Of a DNA stretch of 64,000 nucleotides, positions 43,310 through 52,478 are shown piece after piece. Source of the DNA: Sphingorhabdus profundilacus (lineage in GTDB: Bacteria; Pseudomonadota; Alphaproteobacteria; Sphingomonadales; Sphingomonadaceae). Below the pieces are notes generated by a model. That model had not been told where the DNA came from. It saw nothing but the letters and a program-made list of their open reading frames with translations, and did not search any database. A program made the position numbers and the translations under genes. Positions within the stretch are counted from its first letter, which is position 1. Every line of letters starts with the position of its first letter. The DNA lies in NCBI RefSeq assembly GCF_009769755.1, contig NZ_SDWJ01000002.1, positions 992,001 through 1,056,000 on the forward strand, written 5' to 3'.

Positions 43310-43346
43310 AGGTCCTGGCCTGAGTACACGGCCTGTGCTGTTGAAC

Positions 43347-43712
43347 TTAATTCGACGCGCGATGATTAAGGTCGTGGCCGAGTGCCAGAATGGCAACGCC
43401 CATGACCGTCCATAATATCTCGGTCGTGCCGTGGGGAATGGTGAGGGCACCAGCCATCATGCCGATGCCCAACGCGCCAATTGCAGCGGGCATGACAAAA
43501 CCATGGTCCCACAAACCCTTGCCCAATGCGAGCATGCCGAAAATGATCGCCAGAAATAGACCGACCTCATGGATGACAGGATCAAGAAGCAGGCCACCAG
43601 CCGAAGCGAGAAATACGAGCAGAACGGACGTCGCCAGACAGTGGATCAGACAAAGCCCCGCGATGCTCAAGCCGAGCCCGTCCCAACGCCATTTTGTCCA
43701 TACCTGTGTCAT
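43347..43712 (-). CDS. MerC domain-containing membrane protein
   Basis: The 121-residue product has four transmembrane segments and a MerC-type cysteine pair in the first (LSIAGLCLIHCLATSVLLVFLAS). A His follows in the loop (DPVIHE) and the C-terminus is His-rich (LGHDLNHRASN). MerC proteins carry metal ions across the inner membrane; MerC-domain genes of alphaproteobacteria are often near zinc-uptake regulators. ATG43712 is preferred; ATG43730 would add six residues. A candidate Zur box lies about 30 bases upstream. Confidence 0.82.
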   Translation of the reverse strand: MTQVWTKWRWDGLGLSIAGLCLIHCLATSVLLVFLASAGGLLLDPVIHEVGLFLAIIFGMLALGKGLWDHGFVMPAAIGALGIGMMAGALTIPHGTTEILWTVMGVAILALGHDLNHRASN

Positions 43713-43740
43713 AGCCCGGCCTAATGGCATGATTCGCTGC

Positions 43741-43752
43741 ACGTTACAACAT
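43741..43752. promoter_or_regulatory. candidate Zur box upstream of the MerC gene
   Basis: ACGTTACAACAT differs at two positions from the palindrome ATGTTATAACAT that alphaproteobacterial Zur recognises (my recollection). It precedes the MerC-domain gene and a Zur-like gene lies 2.6 kb away. The site is short and imperfect. Confidence 0.35.
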
Positions 43753-43876
43753 ATCATTTGCCGGTTGCGGCGAAATTTATACCGTTTCATTTTCGCAACT
43801 GGGATGGCTTAGAAAGCAACAGGGCGGGTGATAACCGCTCTTGCCAGCGATGCCTTGTCCGCGCATATCGCCCGTC

Positions 43877-44938
43877 ATGCCTATACCCGTTGACGCAGAT
43901 CCGATTAAACTAAACTCGACAGCAAGACCCGAAGCTTTGGTCAAATGGCTTTTGGCCGTTGCGGTGCTGGTGTTTGCGATGGTGGTGGTTGGCGGCATCA
44001 CGCGGCTGACTGAATCCGGACTTTCAATTACCGAATGGAAGCCGATTGCCGGAACGCTACCGCCCCTGAATGAAGCGGCTTGGGTGTCTGAGTTTGAGAA
44101 ATACAAGAAGATTCCCGAATATACCGAAATCAGCGGTCCAGCCGGTATGACGCTGGCGCAATTCAAGTTCATTTACTTTTGGGAATGGATTCATCGGTTA
44201 TTGGGCCGCATCATCGGCCTTGCATTCGCGCTCCCCCTTGCCTGGTTTTGGCTAAAACAGGCCATTCCTGCGGGGTATAAACCCCGCTTGCTGGCACTTC
44301 TGGCGCTCGGTGGATTGCAAGGGACAATTGGCTGGTGGATGGTCTCTTCGGGCCTTTCGGCACGCACGGACGTCAGCCATTACCGTTTGGCGACGCATCT
44401 TTTGACGGCGCTGTTCATTCTTGGCGGACTGGTCTGGACGGCGCTGGATTTAAAGGCATATGCAAAGGATTCGGCAGCATCAGCGGCAAAGCTTACCGGA
44501 TTTTCCGTGTCGATCATCGGTATTTTGTTCGTTCAGTTGCTATTTGGCGCATGGGTGGCAGGTCTAAATGCCGGTTATGTTTCAAATAGTTGGCCGTTGA
44601 TGAATGACCAATTTATACCGGCTGGAATTGATACGGCAAAGGGCGTGTCTTATGCCCTTGTGAACGATCCCTTCTTAACCCATTTTGTGCACCGTTGGTG
44701 GGCATGGGTCGTGGTAATAGCCTTGATCATGCTTGCACGCAGAACCAAAGCGGCCGGGGTGCGTCCTGCGTCCATCGCCATCCACAGCGCCTTTGGGGTG
44801 CAGATTTTGCTGGGCATCGCAACGGTAATGACTGGCGTGAACATTGTTCTTGCCGTTTTGCATCAGGCCGTCGGCGCGTTGCTCGTGGTGGCAACGGTAT
44901 GGGGCGCGCATGCCATCGGTCGTAAAAATGGCGCATAA
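43877..44938 (+). CDS. ctaA: heme A synthase (CtaA/COX15)
   Basis: The 353-residue integral membrane protein matches COX15-type heme A synthase: VVVGGITRLTESGLSITEWKPIAGTLPPLN, FKFIYFWEWIHRLLGRIIGLAF, LQGTIGWWMVSSGL, DVSHYRLATHLLTAL, and HFVHRWWAWVV and VLHQAVGALLV with the histidines that bind heme. Eight segments are expected. It oxidises heme O to heme A for aa3-type cytochrome oxidase. ATG43877 is preferred over upstream starts. It overlaps cutA by 11 bases. Confidence 0.96.
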   Translation: MPIPVDADPIKLNSTARPEALVKWLLAVAVLVFAMVVVGGITRLTESGLSITEWKPIAGTLPPLNEAAWVSEFEKYKKIPEYTEISGPAGMTLAQFKFIYFWEWIHRLLGRIIGLAFALPLAWFWLKQAIPAGYKPRLLALLALGGLQGTIGWWMVSSGLSARTDVSHYRLATHLLTALFILGGLVWTALDLKAYAKDSAASAAKLTGFSVSIIGILFVQLLFGAWVAGLNAGYVSNSWPLMNDQFIPAGIDTAKGVSYALVNDPFLTHFVHRWWAWVVVIALIMLARRTKAAGVRPASIAIHSAFGVQILLGIATVMTGVNIVLAVLHQAVGALLVVATVWGAHAIGRKNGA

Positions 44939-45263
44939 AGACCGAAAAAGCGATGTCGCTTTGATATATGCCGTTTTCCCGACCGCAGGCGAAGGGCATG
45001 ACATGTGTCGAACATTATTATCGGAACGGCTTATTGCCAGTGCCAACCGTTTTCCGATGGTGATTTCCCACTTTCGCTGGGACGGTGAGATTGAGGCGAA
45101 AGAAGAGCATCCCGTTCTTTTCAAAACCAGCCCGGCCAAGGCAGAGGTCGCATTGCAAAGGATTGCTGCGTTGCACCGTTATGATGTGCCCGCCGTCGTC
45201 AGGGTTTCAACCGAAGGGGCCTGTTCCGCTTTCGCTGATTGGGTCGCATCCGAAACGATGTGA
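44928..45263 (+). CDS. cutA: divalent-cation tolerance protein CutA
   Basis: The 111-residue product matches CutA1: DVALIYAVFPTAGEGHDMCRTLLSERLIASANRFPMVISHFRWDGEIEAKEEHPVLFKTS, KAEVALQRIAALHRYDVPAVVRV. It is a small trimeric cytosolic protein linked to copper tolerance. The usual VPAI(I/L) is VPAVV. It begins inside the end of ctaA (ATG44928), so both may be translated as a pair, linking copper handling to oxidase assembly. Confidence 0.93.
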   Translation: MAHKDRKSDVALIYAVFPTAGEGHDMCRTLLSERLIASANRFPMVISHFRWDGEIEAKEEHPVLFKTSPAKAEVALQRIAALHRYDVPAVVRVSTEGACSAFADWVASETM

Positions 45264-45443
45264 ACGTTTCTTGTAAATGGCGCCCACAAGGAAAGGCGAT
45301 TGCTATATGGTATTATTATACCCGTCGCGAAACCCTTGCTTTTGCTTGACTATAACCCAGTTCATCGCCATTAGCCCCGCTTCGCGACCAGGATTATATG
45401 ATTCTGGGCACATGTTTACAAAATCCGAAAGGTTCGATTAGCG
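45264..45443. other. leader region of rplM-rpsI
   Basis: The 180 bases contain an 8-bp inverted repeat, GTCGCGAA (45324-45331) with TTCGCGAC (45381-45388), 49 bases apart, and TTGACT (45346-45351) between them, 17 bases from CATTAG. The first may fold as an mRNA leader or mark a control site; the promoter call is weak. Confidence 0.35.
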
Positions 45444-45923
45444 ATGAAAACGCTATCCAGAGTTACGAAATCGATCCGTCCACAGGACGTTGAGAAATCG
45501 TGGATCCTCATTGATGCAGAAGGCTTGGTCGTTGGCCGCGTTGCCAGCATCATCGCCAATATCCTGCGTGGCAAGACCAAGCCTAGCTATACCCCGCACG
45601 TCGATTGCGGTGACCATGTCATCGTCATCAACGCCGACAAGGTGAAGTTCACGGGTAAGAAGCTGTCCGACAAGGTCTATTATCGCCACACCGGTTATAT
45701 CGGCGGAATCAAAGGCATCACCGCAGGAAAAGTGCTTGAAGGCAAATTCCCAGAGCGCGTTCTTGAAAAGGCGGTCGAACGCATGGTTCCTCGCGGTCCT
45801 TTGGGCCGCGCCCAGATGCGCGCCCTGCATTTGTACAATGGCACTGAACATCCGCATGATGGCCAGCAGCCCAAGACGCTCGACGTCGCTTCCATGAACC
45901 GCAAGAACAAGGTGGGTGCATAA
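45444..45923 (+). CDS. rplM: 50S ribosomal protein L13
   Basis: The 159-residue product matches L13: [107 protein letters not shown]. It is longer than E. coli L13 (142) by an N-terminal extension. Its stop and the rpsI start share a base (TAATG), so the pair is coupled. Confidence 0.97.
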   Translation: MKTLSRVTKSIRPQDVEKSWILIDAEGLVVGRVASIIANILRGKTKPSYTPHVDCGDHVIVINADKVKFTGKKLSDKVYYRHTGYIGGIKGITAGKVLEGKFPERVLEKAVERMVPRGPLGRAQMRALHLYNGTEHPHDGQQPKTLDVASMNRKNKVGA

Positions 45924-46408
45924 TGTCCGATACCGCAAATACACTCGCCGATCTCGAAACCTTGGGCGTCGAAGCGCCAGTTCAGATTGCCGCGATTATC
46001 CGCGAACAGGAAATCGACGCGCAAGGTCGGGCCTATGCCACCGGACGTCGTAAGGATGCTGTAGCACGCGTATGGCTAAAGCCCGGAACCGGAAAGATTG
46101 TTGTCAATGGCCGCGACCAGGAAGTGTATTTTGCACGTCCGTCGCTTCGTCTTGTCATCAATCAGCCATTTGGCGTGACCGAACGGACGGGTCAGTATGA
46201 TGTTATCGCAACCGTTAAAGGTGGCGGTCTTTCGGGCCAGGCTGGTGCCGTTAAGCACGGTATCGCCCAGGCTTTGTCGAAATATGAACCTCTGCTCCGC
46301 AGCGCAGTCAAGGCCGAAGGCTTCCTGACCCGTGATAGCCGTACCGTCGAACGTAAGAAATACGGTAAGGCCAAGGCGCGCAAGAGCTTCCAGTTCTCGA
46401 AGCGTTAA
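45923..46408 (+). CDS. rpsI: 30S ribosomal protein S9
   Basis: The 161-residue product matches S9: [74 protein letters not shown], and the C-terminal [17 protein letters not shown] that reaches the P-site tRNA. The N-terminal 35 residues are an extension common in alphaproteobacteria. A terminator follows. Confidence 0.97.
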   Translation: MSDTANTLADLETLGVEAPVQIAAIIREQEIDAQGRAYATGRRKDAVARVWLKPGTGKIVVNGRDQEVYFARPSLRLVINQPFGVTERTGQYDVIATVKGGGLSGQAGAVKHGIAQALSKYEPLLRSAVKAEGFLTRDSRTVERKKYGKAKARKSFQFSKR

Positions 46409-46456
46409 GCGTTTCAGCGCACGGGGCGGGCAAAGTTCCGGCCTGCTGGAGAAAAA

Positions 46457-46485
46457 AAGGCGGTCCTTTCGGGGCCGCCTTTTTT
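46457..46485 (+). terminator. intrinsic terminator of rplM-rpsI
   Basis: GGCGGTCC pairs with GGGCCGCC (one G-U) around a short TTTCG loop and is followed by six T. Confidence 0.88.
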
Positions 46486-46592
46486 GCGCCCGTGCTTCGT
46501 CAGCGGGCAATTTGGGACCTAAGCCGTGGTTTACGGCTGATTTACCATTAGCTTCTATGCTGAACTACGGAAATTCCCCTCGGAACTATTGC

Positions 46593-48239
46593 ATGAGCCA
46601 TTTGCGCCATTTGAAAGACATGTTCGCATTCTTCACCGACCTTCAGGGTGAATGGGCGATATTGCGTCGGTCTGCGCGCATTGAAAATCGCCAACTGATG
46701 CTGGCGCAATTGCAAGCCGTGGGGCGCTCGCACGTCGCTGCTTTTCTTTCCGGGATGGCAGCGATGTGGCCTGCGCTCGGTATATTATGGTTTGGCGGCG
46801 CCAAGACCGATTTTGCCCCATATTGCGCGCCGCTCTATACGATTGCCATGATTGTCGGCTACCGCGTCCATGTGCGGATAAAGGACTATTCGATCGATGC
46901 TGATCCGGATGGGTATTACCTGCTTTTTCTGCGACGTCTGTTTATACTGCAAGTGTCTGTCGTATCATTTAGCTGGGTACTTCTGCTCGCCGATATCTGG
47001 AGCTATCATCAGGACATCGGGCTTGTAGTTGCCAGCGCCATGACATTTGGCCTGCTGGCGATTGGTACGCTCATTTATTTGTGCCTGCCAGCGGCCATGG
47101 TGATGTGGCTAAGCATTTTGACCATCGGCAGCGGCATATCGGCGACATATTCGGGCATCGCTATGCCTTGGTTTTTTTACGCAGGCATAGCTCTGGTTGG
47201 ATTTACGCTCCATCGCGTGGCGATGATGCAATGGCGTTCGTTCATGCATTCGCTGGATGAAGCGCAAAGTTTTGCCCGGCAGCAAGAGAGCTTTTTTGCT
47301 GCCGAACAGGAGAGACTCGCAGCATTGGAGGCCGAGCGCCGCAACACCGGCGTTGCCCGAAATGAAGAACGGATTCATGCTGAAAATGTGCAGCGTCAGG
47401 CGATGGCTGCGCTTGCCAACGAATTTGAACATTCGGTTCATGCGATTATCGATGTCATGGAATCTGCAGTACGCGCGGTGGGCGAATCTTCGCAACAATT
47501 GGCCGCCATCGGTACGCAAACATTAGAGCGAACAGATGCCATGGCAGATATGGCCTCTAACATGAGCGTCGCTATTCAGATGGTAGCGGCGGCGACGCGG
47601 CAATTGAGCGAATCTTCGGACGCAATATCCCATCAGGTGCATGATCAGGTCACCGCATCCGAGGCGGCAACCAAAAGCAGCAAGCAAGGCAGCGGAGTAA
47701 TGGCGCATCTGGCTGGTGAAGCGGAAAAAATCGGCGAAATTGCCGCCATGATCCAGGATGTTGCGGGAAAAACCAATCTTCTGGCGTTGAATGCAACCAT
47801 TGAAGCCGCCCGTGCCGGCGATGCCGGACGTGGCTTTGCCGTAGTTGCTCAGGAAGTAAAGAGCCTCGCCAACCAGACCCACGGCGCCATTGGATCGGTA
47901 ACCTCGACGGTAACAACTATCAAGGACCAGATGGACAGTGCCGCCCGGATGGTGGGCTCGGTCGCCCATAAAATGACGCAAGTACAGCAGGGTGCAAACA
48001 ACATTGCCACGGCGATCACCCAGCAACAGGCGGCAACCCGGGACATTAGTGATCACGCCCAGCACGCCGCTCAGGATGCGGAGCATGTCCGCGAATTCAG
48101 TAAAGAAGTAAATGTCGCAGCAGTGCAAGTGGGCGAGGTTGCAGACGAAATGCAACATGTGATGTCCGGTCTGGAAAACCGCGCAGCTGCCCTGCGTGAA
48201 GCCAGTCGAAATTTCCTCGACCGTCTTAGAGCGGCCTAA
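46593..48239 (+). CDS. methyl-accepting chemotaxis protein with membrane-embedded sensor
   Basis: The 548-residue protein has an N-terminal membrane region with five or six hydrophobic segments (about 50-210) and very short loops, no large periplasmic domain and no recognisable HAMP. A coiled coil with cysteine-free Glu/Arg-rich sequence follows ([30 protein letters not shown]). The signalling tip is the MCP hairpin ([54 protein letters not shown]). It could sense membrane state, redox or hydrophobic compounds. ATG46593 is preferred; 46557 would add 12 residues. No other chemotaxis genes are near. Confidence 0.9.
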   Translation: MSHLRHLKDMFAFFTDLQGEWAILRRSARIENRQLMLAQLQAVGRSHVAAFLSGMAAMWPALGILWFGGAKTDFAPYCAPLYTIAMIVGYRVHVRIKDYSIDADPDGYYLLFLRRLFILQVSVVSFSWVLLLADIWSYHQDIGLVVASAMTFGLLAIGTLIYLCLPAAMVMWLSILTIGSGISATYSGIAMPWFFYAGIALVGFTLHRVAMMQWRSFMHSLDEAQSFARQQESFFAAEQERLAALEAERRNTGVARNEERIHAENVQRQAMAALANEFEHSVHAIIDVMESAVRAVGESSQQLAAIGTQTLERTDAMADMASNMSVAIQMVAAATRQLSESSDAISHQVHDQVTASEAATKSSKQGSGVMAHLAGEAEKIGEIAAMIQDVAGKTNLLALNATIEAARAGDAGRGFAVVAQEVKSLANQTHGAIGSVTSTVTTIKDQMDSAARMVGSVAHKMTQVQQGANNIATAITQQQAATRDISDHAQHAAQDAEHVREFSKEVNVAAVQVGEVADEMQHVMSGLENRAAALREASRNFLDRLRAA

Positions 48240-48241
48240 GC

Positions 48242-49798
48242 TTAGCCCAGCGTCGCAATAACCAATCGAATTTTCGCCGCAATCCTCTCAATATCGGCGG
48301 TAAACCGCTCGACCAGCCGGTCGGCATCCAGGCCGATCATTTCAAAGACTTGCGGAGCTGAAAGCGATAGGCGCAACGTCGGTGCCCATTCACCAATATT
48401 GTCTTTCAAACATTTGACCGGCTGACCTAAATGACAGATTTCAGAGGCTATCAAGCATTCGCGTGGGAGCGAAAACCGGTCTGTCATATCGGTATAAAGA
48501 CCGCGATACACTTCTCTGGCCTGTTCAACAGATAATGATTGGCCTGTTGTAGCTAATGGATCGGTTAATTCGATCACATAGAGCATTTTGCGGTCAAGGG
48601 GGTGGATTGGCGAGGACCCATTTTGGTGGTCGCCCGCAGCAGGATCATTCGCCGCACCCTCAATCAACCGGAACGGCATAGTATCCGCCAAAGTCCGCAT
48701 GGCTTTGCCAAAAGCGAGGATCACGGCATCCACCCTATCCATCGGCATCGTGAGCAGTCTTTCCAGTTCGAACAATCCTGCTTCGAGTCTTAACAAGAGA
48801 CCGAAGTTGGTCCGCATTGGCAACAGATGATCGGTATCGATCCAACCGGTTGGCATATCTCCTCTGGCAAAGAAATGGGCAAGCCCAGCCGGTGCGATAC
48901 TGCCCGATTTCATCCGGGCCGATAGTCTGGCCGGAATGAGGGCCCATGCGCTAAAGGGGGGGCCGCCAATGAATTTCGACCCGGTCATAAAAATGGACGC
49001 ACCACGCGCCAGATAAGCCTGAATGGTATCGGGCGAAATCCGGCCCTGACATGCATCCACGACCAAATCGACCGCATCCCCATGCACCGAAATCAATTTG
49101 TCTATCGCGGACAAACTAGGTGTTACAATTCCGGTTTTTGACCGATGGATGATGTGGACCAGCGGACGTTTGCCTTTGGCGATGATTTCACTTGCGGCTT
49201 TAAGAAGCATTTGGGCATATTCATCGTCCTGTCGGACAGGGCCATCGTCCGTTCGGGTTTTCAGGGTCTCGACCGAAATCAAGTCCGCATCGAAACCGGG
49301 CAGATGTGCACCTTTTACAACATCCAACCCAAGGGCTGTGCGCGCAGCGAAATATTGCCCAGCTTGCGAAAACAGGCATCCGCTTCCGACTTCATCCACT
49401 TCGACAACGACATTTGTTACCCGCTGCCCGCTTTGCAACGCTATTGCCAGCGCAAGATATTCAAGATCAGTGCCCGATGCACCAAATGCGACATCAACAT
49501 CCGCGGCAAGGCTGTAAACCCGCCGGATTCTGCCGCGCGCATTACGCAGAAATCTGGTATATGCAGCGTCTTCACTTTCGCCATTGGCGACCGCCAATCG
49601 CAATTGATGGTGAACTGCATGGGCATGGGCATAAGCAGGCGCCGATATCGAACTGGCGGTTGAGGAAGAATAGCTGATCGCCCGAACCGGCTCAGGCGCG
49701 CATCCATAGCTGTTCAGACCGCTTTGTTCATCAAGAGTGATCCGGTCGTCGCCGCCTGCACTCATCAATGTTGCCGTAGGTAGATCAAGCAACGACAT
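48242..49798 (-). CDS. PLP-dependent aminotransferase-fold protein of unknown function
   Basis: The 518-residue product has fold-type I, class V-like PLP features. GASGTDLEYLALAI (106-119) is a phosphate-binding turn; VHIIHRSKTGIVTPSLSAIDKL (214-235) resembles the substrate loop of cysteine desulfurases; Asp248 in VVDACQGR would pair with the pyridine nitrogen; Lys275 in MTGSKFIGGPP is the likely Schiff-base lysine. It is longer than usual (about 400) by an insertion-rich C-terminal region. An AGGAAGG Shine-Dalgarno before ATG49798 fixes the start. It diverges from a D-Ala-D-Ala-ligase-like gene across 96 bases, suggesting a joint pathway. Substrate and product are unknown. Confidence 0.75.
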   Translation of the reverse strand: MSLLDLPTATLMSAGGDDRITLDEQSGLNSYGCAPEPVRAISYSSSTASSISAPAYAHAHAVHHQLRLAVANGESEDAAYTRFLRNARGRIRRVYSLAADVDVAFGASGTDLEYLALAIALQSGQRVTNVVVEVDEVGSGCLFSQAGQYFAARTALGLDVVKGAHLPGFDADLISVETLKTRTDDGPVRQDDEYAQMLLKAASEIIAKGKRPLVHIIHRSKTGIVTPSLSAIDKLISVHGDAVDLVVDACQGRISPDTIQAYLARGASIFMTGSKFIGGPPFSAWALIPARLSARMKSGSIAPAGLAHFFARGDMPTGWIDTDHLLPMRTNFGLLLRLEAGLFELERLLTMPMDRVDAVILAFGKAMRTLADTMPFRLIEGAANDPAAGDHQNGSSPIHPLDRKMLYVIELTDPLATTGQSLSVEQAREVYRGLYTDMTDRFSLPRECLIASEICHLGQPVKCLKDNIGEWAPTLRLSLSAPQVFEMIGLDADRLVERFTADIERIAAKIRLVIATLG

Positions 49799-49894
49799 TT
49801 CAATCCCTTCCTGCTGGTGAAACCGCCTCACATCCGCCATAATGCGGCACTACCGACCGCGCATACACAAAACAGCCCAGAGGCCAAAGCCCCT

Positions 49895-50920
49895 ATGCCA
49901 ATTGAAATAATTTCCCCGCCGCGCAAGCTGACCATTCCGGCGCGATACCGTGACACGATAAAATTGCTTTTCATCGCAAAGCATGCGTTGGGCGACGGCT
50001 CGCGTGATACGGTTGATGGCGATCATGCCGTCTATCATCGCGAAGTGCGCGACGTACTGGAAAGCCTCGGGCTCAACGTCACAGCCGCGAACAGCCCCGA
50101 AATATTGTTTAACAAGCCCGACGTTGATTTTGTATTCTCGTTGTTGAACCGCGGCGGATATCTTAACAGTGAATTGATGATGCCCACTTTGTGTACGCGC
50201 CTTGGGGTTCCTTATTTGGGGGCAACGCCGATTTTGCGCGGCCTGTCAGATGACAAACATCTGATGAAGATGGCAGCGCGGGCAAGGGGTGTGCCGACTG
50301 CTGATTCTGCCATTTTTCGCAGGAATGCACCTATTGATCCGATTACTGATTGGTCGGCCGAGCGCTATGTTGTGAAACCGAACGCATCCTCGGCCAGTTG
50401 GGGTGTTTCTGCGGAAAATGACTGGGCAGGCGTCAAAAACGCAATCGTACAATTGCATGCAGATGGGCATGATGCACTGGTTGAACCGTTTCTCTCGGGA
50501 ATAGATGTCGAACTGCCAGTAATTGGTGCACGCAAGGCGCAGTTTTTACCACTGATGCGTTTCGACCATGACACCGAGGTGCTGCGAACTTATGCTGAAA
50601 AGCGCGGGTTTGAATCATCAGAAGCCAAGTTGGTGCAGGAAACAGACCCTGACTTCATTGCCAAGGTGCAGGAATTGACCAGCAAATTATTGCCGGAATT
50701 GTGGCCATTTGACTATGGCCGGTTCGAGTTCAGGCTTAACCCCGCAACCGGCGAAATCAATTTCCTTGAAGTCAATCTCCAGTGCAATATCTGGTCGCAG
50801 CGGGTGATTGGCAGGGCGGCTGTGATTGCCGGTATCAGCTATCCCGAATTGTTGGAGACAATCCTTGCCGGGGCGATGGCAAGGCAGGGCGTGATCGAAC
50901 TGGATGACCAGGATTGGTAA
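49895..50920 (+). CDS. D-alanine-D-alanine ligase-like ATP-grasp enzyme
   Basis: The 341-residue protein has ATP-grasp features. GATPILRGLSDDKHLMKMAARARGVPTADSAIF is the DK-containing hinge of Ddl-type ligases; RYVVKPNASSASWGVS holds the ATP-binding lysine (K161) and a loop in place of the Ddl KPxxxGSSVG; EPFLSGIDVELPVIG and FEFRLNPATGEINFLEVNLQCN give the metal-binding acidic residues with E292-x-N294. It probably joins a carboxylate to an amine with ATP. The main-chain Ddl must lie elsewhere since no mur genes are near. The divergent PLP gene shares its promoter region. ATG49895 is chosen over 49817. Not a typical cell-wall ligase. Confidence 0.75.
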   Translation: MPIEIISPPRKLTIPARYRDTIKLLFIAKHALGDGSRDTVDGDHAVYHREVRDVLESLGLNVTAANSPEILFNKPDVDFVFSLLNRGGYLNSELMMPTLCTRLGVPYLGATPILRGLSDDKHLMKMAARARGVPTADSAIFRRNAPIDPITDWSAERYVVKPNASSASWGVSAENDWAGVKNAIVQLHADGHDALVEPFLSGIDVELPVIGARKAQFLPLMRFDHDTEVLRTYAEKRGFESSEAKLVQETDPDFIAKVQELTSKLLPELWPFDYGRFEFRLNPATGEINFLEVNLQCNIWSQRVIGRAAVIAGISYPELLETILAGAMARQGVIELDDQDW

Positions 50921-50935
50921 CCCCCTAATTCTTCG

Positions 50936-52426
50936 CTAACGGCCCATTTTCTTCTGGCGCCGTCGCTGGACCGAAGACCCTATGCCCATGGCTTCGCGAT
51001 ATTTTGCAACAGTCCGCCGCGCGATGTCGAAGCCTTTGGCACTCAGCAAATCGACCAGAGTATCGTCTGACAATATCTTGGCCCCTTCGCCATCTATCAG
51101 CGACTTGATGTGGCTTTTGACAGCTTCGGCCGAGGCACCGTCCCCGTCGGCGGACTGCACGCCGGATGAGAAAAAATATTTGAGGTCAAATAACCCGCGC
51201 CCACAATGCAGATATTTATTGCTGGTTACCCGGCTGACGGTCGATTCATGCATTTCGATGGCATCGGCGACCTGGCGCAGGGTGAGCGGCCGCAGGTACG
51301 CAACGCCGCCGCGAAAGAAACCGTCTTGCTGCTTCACTATTTCGGTGGCCACCTTGACGATGGTGCGCTGCCGCTGATCCATAGCTTTAATCAGCCAATT
51401 GGCATCCGCCATACAGTCATTGATCCAGGCCTTTGTCGTCTTGTCTTTTCCCAGTTCGGCAACATATGTCCGGTTTATCAGCAAGCGGGGCAGGTTCGCG
51501 CTGTTCAGTTCAATGGCCCATCCCGCCCCGCGCGCGGTTACAAAGATATCGGGCGTCACCGAAACATTGTCCTCGCTTTCAAAACGACAGCCAGGTTTTG
51601 GGTCATAGCTTCGCAATTCGATCATCATGTCGCGCAAATCTTCGTCGTCGACACGGCACATGCGTTTTAGCTGGTCGAAAGCGCCCTTGGCTACCAGGTC
51701 AAGATTGTTGATCAGCTTTGCCATGCAAGGGTCATATCGGTCTGCTTCCCGGGCTTGCAGCATGATACATTCCGCAAGATCGCGTGCGCCAACACCGGTG
51801 GGGTCGAACCTGTGGACTTCGGCCAGCGCTTCTTCCATATCCGCCATGGAAACGCCGAGCCGGTGTGCCATGCCAAGCAGATCAGCGCCCAGATAGCCTG
51901 TGGGTTCAATCTGTTCGATAATCTGCTGCGCCAGAAATAGCAGGCGGCCTGAAAGGCTGGCCCCGGCCTGCGCCATCAGATGTTCGCGAAGGCTGATATC
52001 GGCGGCGGCGAAACTGTCGAAATCGGTCCCTTCTCCGTCAAAACCGCCCGCCATGCTTCGGCCCGAAATGCCAAGCATACCATCCGCACCGCCAACGCTG
52101 TCGGAGACACCATCATGGTGAAAAGTCTCGGCACCAAAATCGACGTCCAATGCTTCGGACGCGGCCATATCGGTGCCCCCCAACACATCGTCGCTGCTTC
52201 GCTCGCCGCTTTGGGTGGATGGCAGGGCCGCAAAATCATCGGGCAAGGTTTCGGACGGGATTTCCGGAATGGCTGTTTCCAACACCGGGTTGCGTTCAAC
52301 CTCTTCGGCGATGAAGGCTTCAATCTCCATCGACGACAGCGCCAGCAATTTTATCGCCTGTTGCAACTGCGGCGTCATCACCAGTGACTGGCTTTGGCGT
52401 AGATCGAGGCGAGGGGCTAATGCCAC
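50936..52426 (-). CDS. rpoN: RNA polymerase sigma-54 factor
   Basis: The 496-residue product matches RpoN: the glutamine-rich region I (LDLRQSQSLVMTPQLQQAIKLLALSSMEIEAFIAEEVERNPVLE), an acidic region II, the core-binding part, and the C-terminal DNA-binding region with the RpoN box ARRTVAKYREAMGI. It directs transcription at -24/-12 promoters with activators. It lies upstream-to-downstream with lptB in the same direction, an order repeated in many Proteobacteria. It converges on the ATP-grasp gene with 15 bases between stops. Confidence 0.97.
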   Translation of the reverse strand: MALAPRLDLRQSQSLVMTPQLQQAIKLLALSSMEIEAFIAEEVERNPVLETAIPEIPSETLPDDFAALPSTQSGERSSDDVLGGTDMAASEALDVDFGAETFHHDGVSDSVGGADGMLGISGRSMAGGFDGEGTDFDSFAAADISLREHLMAQAGASLSGRLLFLAQQIIEQIEPTGYLGADLLGMAHRLGVSMADMEEALAEVHRFDPTGVGARDLAECIMLQAREADRYDPCMAKLINNLDLVAKGAFDQLKRMCRVDDEDLRDMMIELRSYDPKPGCRFESEDNVSVTPDIFVTARGAGWAIELNSANLPRLLINRTYVAELGKDKTTKAWINDCMADANWLIKAMDQRQRTIVKVATEIVKQQDGFFRGGVAYLRPLTLRQVADAIEMHESTVSRVTSNKYLHCGRGLFDLKYFFSSGVQSADGDGASAEAVKSHIKSLIDGEGAKILSDDTLVDLLSAKGFDIARRTVAKYREAMGIGSSVQRRRQKKMGR

Positions 52427-52478
52427 GGACTATTTTTTCTGCTCGGGATGGTGAGATATTGTTCCGCTACCCATCCCA

